Origin: Bradyrhizobium sp. OK095
Lineage (GTDB): Bacteria > Pseudomonadota > Alphaproteobacteria > Rhizobiales > Xanthobacteraceae
Assembly: GCF_900109945.1 (NCBI RefSeq)
Contig: NZ_FOBX01000007.1
Location: 248,001 to 312,000, forward strand
DNA: 64,000 nt
Direction: 5' to 3'
The translations under genes were made by a program, and so were the position numbers. Positions 56,173-62,829 of this stretch are shown here, in pieces; the first letter of the stretch is position 1; every line of letters starts with the position of its first letter. Under the pieces are notes generated by a model that saw only the letters and a list, made by a program, of their open reading frames with translations, was not told the origin of the DNA and made no database searches.

Positions 56173-57426
56173 ATGCCCGTCCGTATCCTGCTTCTTATTG
56201 CCTCACTCTCGCTTCCCGCCGCATTGCGCGCAGAAACGCCGGCCGGGAAAACCGGATTTGCATCGAAGCTCACGATCTATCTTGCCAAGGGAGCGCCCGA
56301 TGCGTGCGGGCCGGGCTGCGACCGCTGGATCGCCATCGAGGGCCAGATCGATCAGGAGGCCGCGCCGCGCATTCGCCGCTTCCTCGCCGGCGTCAAGGAC
56401 ACGCAGCGTCCGATCTATTTTCATTCGCCCGGCGGCAATGTGGACCAATCCTACGCGATCGGCCGGCTGCTGCGCAGCCGCAAGGCGGTCGCCCGCGTCG
56501 GCCGGACGATCGTGACGGCATGCGCCTCAGGCACGCAGGAGGACGCCGCCTGCCTGAAGGTGAAGAGCACAAGTGGTGAGGTCGAGGCCGAACTCACCAC
56601 CTACCACGCCATGTGCAACTCGGCCTGCGGCTTTCTGTTGATCGGGGCGACGTCGCGCGAGGTGGCTCCCGACGCCGCAGTAGCGGTGCATAATTCCAGG
56701 CTGACGCTCCTATTCCACGGAAATCCGCCTCCGCAGGTGGTTGCAGAGGCCCGGCGGCGCCGGATAGCGAGCGGCGAGCGCGACCGCACCGCCTTCATTG
56801 CGGCGATGGGGATCAGCCGCGAGCTCGATGACCTCATCCGGACCGTGAAGTTCGAAAACCTGCACGTGCTGACGCGGCCGGAGCTCTATCGTTTCGGCAT
56901 CGACACGCGGCCGCTTGCCGAGACGAGGTGGAAGCTGGAGAAGGAAGCGCGGCCGTTCGTCCGCAAGGTCGCGGTGCTGAAGCAGGAGAACGGCACCTCG
57001 TTCCGCATGATGGAGTGGCGGCTGTCTTGCGAAAACAGGACGCGCGTGCCGCTGACCTTCGCGGGCGAGATCGACGAGACCGCCGCCGGCAAGAGCACGA
57101 TCCTGATGACGGCGGATGCCGAGGCGGGCAAGGAGGCCGGAGGATCTCCGGTGCGGTCCGGCAAGTACGAGGTCTGGCGCGGCAGCACCGACTCCGGCAC
57201 GGTCAAGGCAATGCTGGCGTCCCGCGTCTTGCATGTCCGCGAAACCACGACGCTCCAGGACGACAAGACGGACACGACGAAATTCGACATCGATTTGACG
57301 GGCCTGGCAGCGGCGTGGACGCAGCTCAAATCATCGTGCGCCTTGTCGACGCTCAACCCGATCAGCCCCTGGCCCGCGACGCTGCCGAACGTCGGCACAA
57401 CGCCCCCGGCCGTGCCGGCGCCGTAA
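56173..57426 (+). CDS. Periplasmic ClpP/crotonase-like protein
   Basis: A 417-residue protein with a signal peptide (MPVRILLLIASLSLPAALRA). The core, about residues 50-200, has the ClpP-like pattern of COG3904 proteins: IAIEGQIDQEAAPRIRRFL, YFHSPGGNVDQSYAIGRLL and MCNSACGFLLIGATSREV, where the serine of NSAC lies at the ClpP nucleophile position. The C-terminal half is unassigned and ends in a proline-rich tail. The start is uncertain: an ATG at 56146 is in frame, but only 56173 gives a compact signal peptide. Confidence 0.78.
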   Translation: MPVRILLLIASLSLPAALRAETPAGKTGFASKLTIYLAKGAPDACGPGCDRWIAIEGQIDQEAAPRIRRFLAGVKDTQRPIYFHSPGGNVDQSYAIGRLLRSRKAVARVGRTIVTACASGTQEDAACLKVKSTSGEVEAELTTYHAMCNSACGFLLIGATSREVAPDAAVAVHNSRLTLLFHGNPPPQVVAEARRRRIASGERDRTAFIAAMGISRELDDLIRTVKFENLHVLTRPELYRFGIDTRPLAETRWKLEKEARPFVRKVAVLKQENGTSFRMMEWRLSCENRTRVPLTFAGEIDETAAGKSTILMTADAEAGKEAGGSPVRSGKYEVWRGSTDSGTVKAMLASRVLHVRETTTLQDDKTDTTKFDIDLTGLAAAWTQLKSSCALSTLNPISPWPATLPNVGTTPPAVPAP

Positions 57427-57454
57427 GTACGATCCTGCGCCCCTTGCGATTTAA

Positions 57455-57468
57455 GGACCAATCGGTCT
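57455..57468. promoter_or_regulatory. Operator-like site upstream of tetR-type gene
   Basis: GGACCAATCGGTCT lies 13 bases before the TetR-family start codon and is followed by the AT-rich TATATATATC. The same 14-base sequence with two changes occurs before the next gene at 58140, which suggests an operator of this regulator. Confidence 0.65.
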
Positions 57469-57481
57469 ATATATATCGACA

Positions 57482-58096
57482 ATGAAGCGCCAAGCCCCAG
57501 TACAGTCGCCCCGTGGCCGCCCCCGAAGCTTCGACATGGACGCCGCTGTCGAGCGCGCGATGGGCGTGTTCTGGTCACGCGGCTATCACGGCACGGCGCT
57601 CCCGGACCTTCTTCATGCGACCAAGCTCTCGCGCGGCAGCCTTTACGCTGCCTTCGGTGACAAGCACTCGCTCTTCCTGCGTGCGCTTGATCGTTACATT
57701 GTCGATGCCGTGACGCGGATGGATCTCGAACTTACGTCCCCAAGAGAACCGATCGACGGCCTGCGGGCCTTCCTGGCCGGCTATGTTGACCGCACCAGCG
57801 GTGCCAATGGCCGGCGCGGTTGCCTGCTGGTGGCGACCGCCATGGAGCTGGCTGGCCAGGACGCCGAGGTCGGCCGTCGCGTCGCAGGTTTCTTCAAGGC
57901 CATGGAGACCAGGGTCGCGGACGCATTATCCCGTGCGAAGACGATGGGTAAATTGGCCGATGGTGTCGAACCTTCGAGTGCCGCCAAGATTCTCGTCTGT
58001 TTCGTCGAGGGGCTGCGCGTGATCGGCAAGACGGCGCCGGCCCGGACCACATCACAAGCTACCGCTGACGCGCTTCTCGACTGCTTCACGAGGTAA
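57482..58096 (+). CDS. TetR/AcrR-family transcriptional regulator
   Basis: A 204-residue repressor. The N-terminal helix-turn-helix (GRPRSFDMDAAVERAMGVFW, HGTALPDLLHATKLSRGSLY, AAFGDKHSLFLRAL) is of the YafC/AcrR type, with a C-terminal ligand domain containing GRRGCLLVATAMELAG. The gene is followed by an EamA transporter whose promoter shares its operator-like site, so it probably controls itself and that exporter. Confidence 0.9.
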   Translation: MKRQAPVQSPRGRPRSFDMDAAVERAMGVFWSRGYHGTALPDLLHATKLSRGSLYAAFGDKHSLFLRALDRYIVDAVTRMDLELTSPREPIDGLRAFLAGYVDRTSGANGRRGCLLVATAMELAGQDAEVGRRVAGFFKAMETRVADALSRAKTMGKLADGVEPSSAAKILVCFVEGLRVIGKTAPARTTSQATADALLDCFTR

Positions 58097-58139
58097 CGAC
58101 CCCGTGGACGCGCCCTGCGCGATCGGCGCGCCGATATTT

Positions 58140-58153
58140 GGACTGATCGGTCT
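58140..58153. promoter_or_regulatory. Second operator-like site upstream of the EamA gene
   Basis: GGACTGATCGGTCT matches the site at 57455 in 12 of 14 bases. It lies 16 bases before the EamA start. A separate perfect palindrome, ATCGGCGCGCCGAT, is at 58122-58135 just upstream. Confidence 0.6.
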
Positions 58154-58169
58154 TGAAAGGAAAGATGCC

Positions 58170-59030
58170 ATGTCTGCCATCCAGATCTTCTGCGCGGTGG
58201 CCGTCCCCCTGCTCTGGGGTTATCAGTTCGTGGCGATCAAGGTGGGCGTCACCGAGTTTCCGCCGCTCTTCTTCCTCGCGCTGCGATTCCTCGCCATCGC
58301 GCTATTGCTGGTTCCGTTCGTCGAAAGGCCTACGCGCCGGCAGATCGGTCCAATCGCGGCGATTTCGGTCTTCCTGGGTGGGCTGAACTTCGGCCTGTTC
58401 TATGTCGGCCTTGGGCTCGGCTCGGGAAGCATGTCGGCCGTCGCCTATCAGCTCGCCACGCCCTTCACTGTCCTGCTCGCCTGGCCACTGCTCGCGGAGC
58501 GACCGTCTCTCACCACGTCCGCCGGCGTGGTGCTTGCGTTCATCGGCGTGGTCGTGTTGGCGGCGGAGCCCGGCCTGTCGGCAAGACCGCTTCCGCTGCT
58601 GCTTGTGGTCGGGGCCGCCTTCGCATTCGCGGTGTCCAACGTCTTGACGAAGCGCTACGGCCCTTTCGATCCCCTGATGCTGATGGGCTGGTCGTCGCTG
58701 CTGACGGTGCCGCAAGTCATGCTGATGTCGTTACTCCTTGAATACGGTCAAGCGGCGAGCCTCGCCACTGCGGACGGACGTGGCTGGCTGGCACTCGCCT
58801 ACACGATCTTCATCGGCGGAATCGTCGGGTTTGGCCTTTGGTTCTGGCTGATCGCCCGCTGCTCCATGGGCCGCGTCGCACCCTTCGGCCTGCTGCTGCC
58901 GGTGTTCGCGCTGACGTCGAGCGTGCTGTTCCTCGGCGACCGCATGACGCCCAAGCTGATTGCCGGCGGGCTGCTCGCGATCTCCGGAGTCGCCATGACA
59001 CAAGTGAGACCGAGCGTTCGGAAAAGCTAG
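58170..59030 (+). CDS. EamA-family (DMT) exporter
   Basis: A 286-residue protein with ten membrane helices in two EamA repeats (first AVPLLWGYQFVAIKVGVTEF, second VSNVLTKRYGPFDPLMLMGW), a drug/metabolite transporter. GAAAGGAAAG precedes the ATG at 58170. Located after the TetR gene and likely controlled by it; substrate unknown. Confidence 0.88.
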   Translation: MSAIQIFCAVAVPLLWGYQFVAIKVGVTEFPPLFFLALRFLAIALLLVPFVERPTRRQIGPIAAISVFLGGLNFGLFYVGLGLGSGSMSAVAYQLATPFTVLLAWPLLAERPSLTTSAGVVLAFIGVVVLAAEPGLSARPLPLLLVVGAAFAFAVSNVLTKRYGPFDPLMLMGWSSLLTVPQVMLMSLLLEYGQAASLATADGRGWLALAYTIFIGGIVGFGLWFWLIARCSMGRVAPFGLLLPVFALTSSVLFLGDRMTPKLIAGGLLAISGVAMTQVRPSVRKS

Positions 59031-59059
59031 ACCGGCGAGTAGATCGAACCGGAGATTGC

Positions 59060-59088
59060 TGATCCACCGGCCCTTCGCGAACGTATAC
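59060..59088 (+). promoter_or_regulatory. RpoE (ECF) type promoter before the DUF2177 gene
   Basis: TGATCC at 59060-59065, 17-base spacer, GTATAC at 59083-59088. The pattern TGATCC-N17-GTAT is the same as the two divergent promoters at the rpoE gene in this window and agrees with the -35 of Rhodobacter RpoE promoters (TGATCC). It lies 28 bases before the DUF2177 start codon. Confidence 0.75.
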
Positions 59089-59115
59089 GGTATGACGCGA
59101 ACTTCGGAGAGCTCG

Positions 59116-59520
59116 ATGATTTATGTGACCGGCTATGTCACCGCGCTGATTGCCTTCGGCGCAATCGATGCCGTTTGGCTTCGTTTCATGGGGCCTGCGC
59201 TCTATCGCCCGACACTTGGAGATATCCTTCTGACCGATGTCCGGGTCGCTCCCGCGCTCGTGTTCTACGCGATCTATCCCGTGGGACTTCTCGTCTTCGC
59301 CGTCATGCCCGGGTTGAAATCGGGTTCCACGGTCACGGCTGCCGGATTGGCGGCGCTGTTCGGAGCCCTCGCCTACGCCACCTACGACCTGACCAACTTT
59401 GCGACCTTGCGCAATTGGACACTCCAGATCACCGTGCTCGACATCGCTTATGGCGCGGCAGCCTCAGCTTTTGCAGCCTTCGTCAGCCTTCTCGTCGTTC
59501 GCGCCGTGTCGAACGCCTGA
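59116..59520 (+). CDS. DUF2177 family membrane protein
   Basis: A 134-residue inner-membrane protein with four helices. Typical DUF2177 pattern: AFGAIDAVWLRFMGPALYRP near the N-terminus and LFGALAYATYDLTNFATLRN with TLQITVLDIAYGA. GGAG precedes the ATG at 59116. Function unknown; its RpoE-type promoter ties it to the singlet-oxygen response. It converges with the cfa-like gene 4 bases away. Confidence 0.88.
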   Translation: MIYVTGYVTALIAFGAIDAVWLRFMGPALYRPTLGDILLTDVRVAPALVFYAIYPVGLLVFAVMPGLKSGSTVTAAGLAALFGALAYATYDLTNFATLRNWTLQITVLDIAYGAAASAFAAFVSLLVVRAVSNA

Positions 59521-59524
59521 CCAC

Positions 59525-60559
59525 TCAGGCGAGAGGCGAAGGCGACAGCCGATAATGGCTGACGCCCCATTCTTCGCCACCGGCGTGACCGAACAGGCCA
59601 ATCGTGGCCAGAAAGAATAGGCGCCATCGCCGCTGCCACAGACGCGCGTCCTTGCCGTAGACCTGTTTCAGCACCTCATGGATTTCAGTGCGGTTGCGGT
59701 CGTAATTCGCCAGCCAGTCGCGAGCCGTCTTTGCATAATGCCCGCCGTTCCATTGCCACGCGGTGTCCACGTTGAAGAGATCCCCATACTCCCGGATCAG
59801 CCCATGGCTCGGCATGATGCCGCCGGTGAAGAAATGCTGGGCGATCCAGTCCGCACGGTTCTCTCGCGAGAACCGGTACGAGCCCGACTTGTGCGTGAAG
59901 ATGTGCAGGAACAGCAGGCCGTCGGGACGTAGCGCGGCGCGCATGCGCGCCAGCAGCGGCCGCCAATTGGCCATATGCTCGAACATCTCCACGGATACGA
60001 TCCGGTCGAATTCGCCCTGGGGTACGAACTCGTTCATGTCGGCCGTAATCACGGAGAGATTGCCGATGTTCGCTGCAGCGGCCTGACGCAGGATGAACTC
60101 CCGCTGCGACGCTGAATTCGACACGGAAATGATGCGTGAATTCGGGTAGCGCCGCGCCATCCACAGGGACAACGAGCCCCAGCCGCAACCCAGCTCGAGA
60201 ATGTCCTGCCCGTCCTCGAGTTTCGCGTGTCCGGCCGTGATCCCCAGCGCGCGCTCTTCAGCCTGCGCCAGCGTATCGCCCTCCTCGCCGTAGAAGCAGC
60301 AGGAGTATTTTCGCTGCGGGCCCAGGATCATCTCGAAGAAGCGCGCCGGAATCTCGTAATGCTGGGCATTCGCCTCGGCGGTGTTGACCGCGATCGGCAA
60401 CGCCGCAATTTCGCGCGAGAAGCCTGCATCCGAACCGCCCGAGAATTGCGCAAGGTCGCGCCGCGTGCGTTCGACCAGGCGGCTGATGACTGCCGCACTG
60501 ACGCTATCGGGCCACGGAAGCGTTTCGCCCAGTCGGATCGCCGTCTCTGTCAGTGTCAA
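59525..60559 (-). CDS. Cyclopropane-fatty-acid-synthase-like methyltransferase
   Basis: A 344-residue SAM-dependent methyltransferase acting on unsaturated acyl chains of membrane phospholipids. SAM motif ILELGCGWGSLSLWMARRYP; family marks NAQHYEIPARFFEMILGPQR, YSCCFYGEEGDTLAQAEERA, EMFEHMANWRPLL. It starts with TTG at 60559, with GGGAGG five bases upstream, one base after the DUF1295 stop. Rhodobacter RpoE regulons contain related enzymes, one of which was linked to furan fatty acids (recalled). The exact lipid product here is unknown. Confidence 0.9.
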   Translation of the reverse strand: MTLTETAIRLGETLPWPDSVSAAVISRLVERTRRDLAQFSGGSDAGFSREIAALPIAVNTAEANAQHYEIPARFFEMILGPQRKYSCCFYGEEGDTLAQAEERALGITAGHAKLEDGQDILELGCGWGSLSLWMARRYPNSRIISVSNSASQREFILRQAAAANIGNLSVITADMNEFVPQGEFDRIVSVEMFEHMANWRPLLARMRAALRPDGLLFLHIFTHKSGSYRFSRENRADWIAQHFFTGGIMPSHGLIREYGDLFNVDTAWQWNGGHYAKTARDWLANYDRNRTEIHEVLKQVYGKDARLWQRRWRLFFLATIGLFGHAGGEEWGVSHYRLSPSPLA

Positions 60560-60560
60560 A

Positions 60561-61373
60561 CTAGCCTCCCGCAGACATCTTCGGTGGACCGGGAAAGAAC
60601 ACGTTCGTGGTCATCTGATACTTGCGAAAGGCATCGCCGCGATCGGCCAGCATGTGCTCTTCCAGCGGCGGAATGCCCGAGACATAGACCAGCAGCCAGT
60701 ACATGCAGAGCGGCGCAACAAGCGCGAAATAACCGAAGGGCTCGTGTCCCGTGAGGTCGATGGCCAGAACGGGATAGGCAAGCCAGCCCAGCCATTCGAA
60801 GAAGTAGTTGGGGTGACGCGACATCCGCCAAAGCCCGACGTCGCAGATCTTTCCCTTGTTGGCCAGGTCATGGCGAAATCGCCGAAGCTGCTCGTCAGCG
60901 GTCGCCTCGCCTGCGATGGCCACGACAAAAATCAGCACCGCGATCGCGGCCTGCGCCGGAGGCACCGAACCCGGAACATTGGCCGCGAGCCACATCGCAA
61001 GCCCGAGCGGAATACTGACGAGCGCTTGCTTCTGCAACAGCCAGAACATGTTTGGCGATGCGTCCGCTCCCCAGTCCCGGATGAGCTTGGCATAGCGCGG
61101 ATCGTCCGTGATTCCGCGCGTGCGGCGCGCGATGTGCAATCCAAGCCGGAGCGACCAGATCACCGCCATCGCCGCGACAATGAGGCTCTGAAGACGCAGC
61201 GGCATTGCCATCACCGCGCCGACGAAGCCGACCAGGCCAAGCCCGAACGTCCAGATGGTGTCGACCCACCCCGAATTTCGCGACCCGCGCCAGACCAGCC
61301 AGGCGACGCCCATGATGATCGAAAGCGCCGCCGAAACGCCGACCAGACCGAGGATGAATGTTGAAGCCGTCAT
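60561..61373 (-). CDS. DUF1295 (steroid 5-alpha-reductase-like) membrane protein
   Basis: A 270-residue polytopic protein with about seven helices. The C-terminal DUF1295/ICMT-like core reads DVGLWRMSRHPNYFFEWLGW, and ends with SGIPPLEEHMLADRGDAFRK; the HPNYF motif is that of NAD(P)H-dependent sterol reductases and isoprenylcysteine methyltransferases. Third gene of the operon rpoE-chrR-DUF1295-cfa-like. Substrate unknown, probably a membrane lipid. Confidence 0.9.
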   Translation of the reverse strand: MTASTFILGLVGVSAALSIIMGVAWLVWRGSRNSGWVDTIWTFGLGLVGFVGAVMAMPLRLQSLIVAAMAVIWSLRLGLHIARRTRGITDDPRYAKLIRDWGADASPNMFWLLQKQALVSIPLGLAMWLAANVPGSVPPAQAAIAVLIFVVAIAGEATADEQLRRFRHDLANKGKICDVGLWRMSRHPNYFFEWLGWLAYPVLAIDLTGHEPFGYFALVAPLCMYWLLVYVSGIPPLEEHMLADRGDAFRKYQMTTNVFFPGPPKMSAGG

Positions 61374-61401
61374 TCGGGATCTCGAGCAAGAGGTGATGGA
61401 T

Positions 61402-62034
61402 TCACAACCGAACGAACGGCTGCATCAGTTTTCCAAGCCAGCCGCGCAGCTCGAGATCGCCCTGCATGGCCACCAGGCAAATGCACGTGTTCCCCTCCTC
61501 GACGAACGGCGTGTGGTCGACGGTGTTGTCCGCGGCGTCGAAATCGCCGGGACCGTAGCGGCCCAGATCGTGGCTGAACGCGCCCTGCAGTACACAGGTC
61601 CATTCGACTCCGGAATGGCCATGGTGAGGCAGCGACGATCCCGGCGCGGCCTTCAACATGAAAACGCGCGTGCCCTCGCTCTCGGGCACCTCGACCTTCC
61701 TCCAGTGGACACCGGGGCCGATCCATCGCCAGCGTCCGACCTCATAGGGAGCAAGCACCGCGGGACAATCCGGTGCCGCCTCGCGGACGACCATCGACGG
61801 TGGCGCGGCCTCGTCCAGCCGCGCAAGAGCCTCGTCAAGCGCGCCGGCACGGGGGGTAGCCGGCGCCGCCTGCTCGACCAATGCACCACCAACCTGTTCG
61901 CACGCCGCGACGATCGCCCGGCAATGGGGGCACAGCGCAACATGGGCGGCCACCACGACGCTGCGCGGCTCGTCGAGCGTGCCCGCCGCAAAGGCCGCCA
62001 GCGCTTCCTCATCGGGATGATGCGCAATCGTCAT
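61402..62034 (-). CDS. chrR: Anti-sigma factor ChrR
   Basis: A 210-residue zinc-binding anti-sigma factor that holds RpoE inactive until singlet oxygen is present. The N-terminal ZAS domain has His6, His31, Cys35 and Cys38, at the same positions as in the Rhodobacter sphaeroides protein. The C-terminal cupin domain has zinc ligand candidates His138, His140, Glu144 and His174 (SSLPHHGHSGVEWTCVLQGA, TVDHTPF), needed for the singlet-oxygen response. The ATG overlaps the rpoE stop codon (ATGA). Confidence 0.95.
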   Translation of the reverse strand: MTIAHHPDEEALAAFAAGTLDEPRSVVVAAHVALCPHCRAIVAACEQVGGALVEQAAPATPRAGALDEALARLDEAAPPSMVVREAAPDCPAVLAPYEVGRWRWIGPGVHWRKVEVPESEGTRVFMLKAAPGSSLPHHGHSGVEWTCVLQGAFSHDLGRYGPGDFDAADNTVDHTPFVEEGNTCICLVAMQGDLELRGWLGKLMQPFVRL

Positions 62035-62603
62035 GAGTTCTCACCGAGGAAATCGCGCAAGCGCGCCATGGCCAGCCGCAACCGGGATTTCACCGTGCCA
62101 AGGGGAATGCCGAGCTTCTTGGCGATATCGCCATGCGCGTTGCCTTCAAAAAATGACAGCTCCACCACCCGGACCTGGTCCTCCGGCAACCCCTCCAGCG
62201 CCGCCCGCACCCGGCTTTCGCGTTCGGCTGCCTCGAACGGCACGTCGGGCGGGTCCTCCGCGGCCGGGAGCATCAGCTCGTACACATGATGAAGCTGCGC
62301 GCGCTGATCCTTCCGAAACCGGTCGATCCGAAGGTTGCGGGCAATGGTGAAGATCCAGGCGGACACTGCGGCCCGCTGGGGATCATAGCCGTCGGCCTTG
62401 CGCCAGACGGTGATCAATGTCTCCTGCGCCAGATCCTCGGCGATCTCGCCGGCCGCTCCGCCCCTCATCAGCATGGTCTTGATGCGGGGCGCATAGAAAT
62501 TGAACAGCTGCTTGAAGGCCTCGCGATCCCGGCGCGCCGCGATGGCACGAACGAAATTGGCGGCTTTTTGCGGCGTAATGGACTCAGCCTCGTGGCGCAT
62601 CAT
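62031..62603 (-). CDS. rpoE: ECF sigma factor RpoE (ChrR-controlled)
   Basis: A 190-residue group IV sigma factor. Region 2 (EAFKQLFNFYAPRIKTMLMR, AEDLAQETLITVWRKADGYD, AAVSAWIFTIARNLRIDRFR) and region 4 (ALEGLPEDQVRVVELSFFEG, IAKKLGIPLGTVKSRLRLAM) are complete, and no other domain is present. The first ATG with GGAAG upstream is 62603 or 62600; a longer frame to 62735 runs across its own promoter and is rejected. It is controlled by ChrR and by a self-type promoter at 62706-62734. Confidence 0.95.
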   Translation of the reverse strand: MMRHEAESITPQKAANFVRAIAARRDREAFKQLFNFYAPRIKTMLMRGGAAGEIAEDLAQETLITVWRKADGYDPQRAAVSAWIFTIARNLRIDRFRKDQRAQLHHVYELMLPAAEDPPDVPFEAAERESRVRAALEGLPEDQVRVVELSFFEGNAHGDIAKKLGIPLGTVKSRLRLAMARLRDFLGENS

Positions 62604-62705
62604 GGCTTCCGGCCGACCGTCCCATCGTCGCCGTCTCTCCCCCGGTCCCGGCCGATGCCTGCCGTACCCTAGCCTAGCTGCTGTACCGGTGGTTTGCATA
62701 CATCC

Positions 62706-62734
62706 AGATACGTCCACCGCCCGTCTTTGGATCA
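62706..62734 (-). promoter_or_regulatory. RpoE-type promoter of the rpoE-chrR operon
   Basis: On the minus strand: TGATCC at 62734-62729, a 17-base spacer that starts AAAG, then GTATCT at 62711-62706. This indicates autoregulation of rpoE. The 5-prime leader to the start codon is about 100 bases. Confidence 0.85.
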
Positions 62735-62747
62735 CCGCGGATAGATG

Positions 62748-62776
62748 TGATCCAAAGCCATTTCTCGTCCGTATCT
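62748..62776 (+). promoter_or_regulatory. RpoE-type promoter of the FAD oxidoreductase gene
   Basis: On the plus strand: TGATCC at 62748-62753, a 17-base spacer that also starts AAAG, then GTATCT at 62771-62776, identical in both hexamers and spacing to the divergent promoter of rpoE. The two -35 boxes are 13 bases apart. Confidence 0.85.
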
Positions 62777-62829
62777 GTCATCGGAACCCAAGTGCCCGTC
62801 GACGGGGCCAACCATGAGGACCGGGCGGG

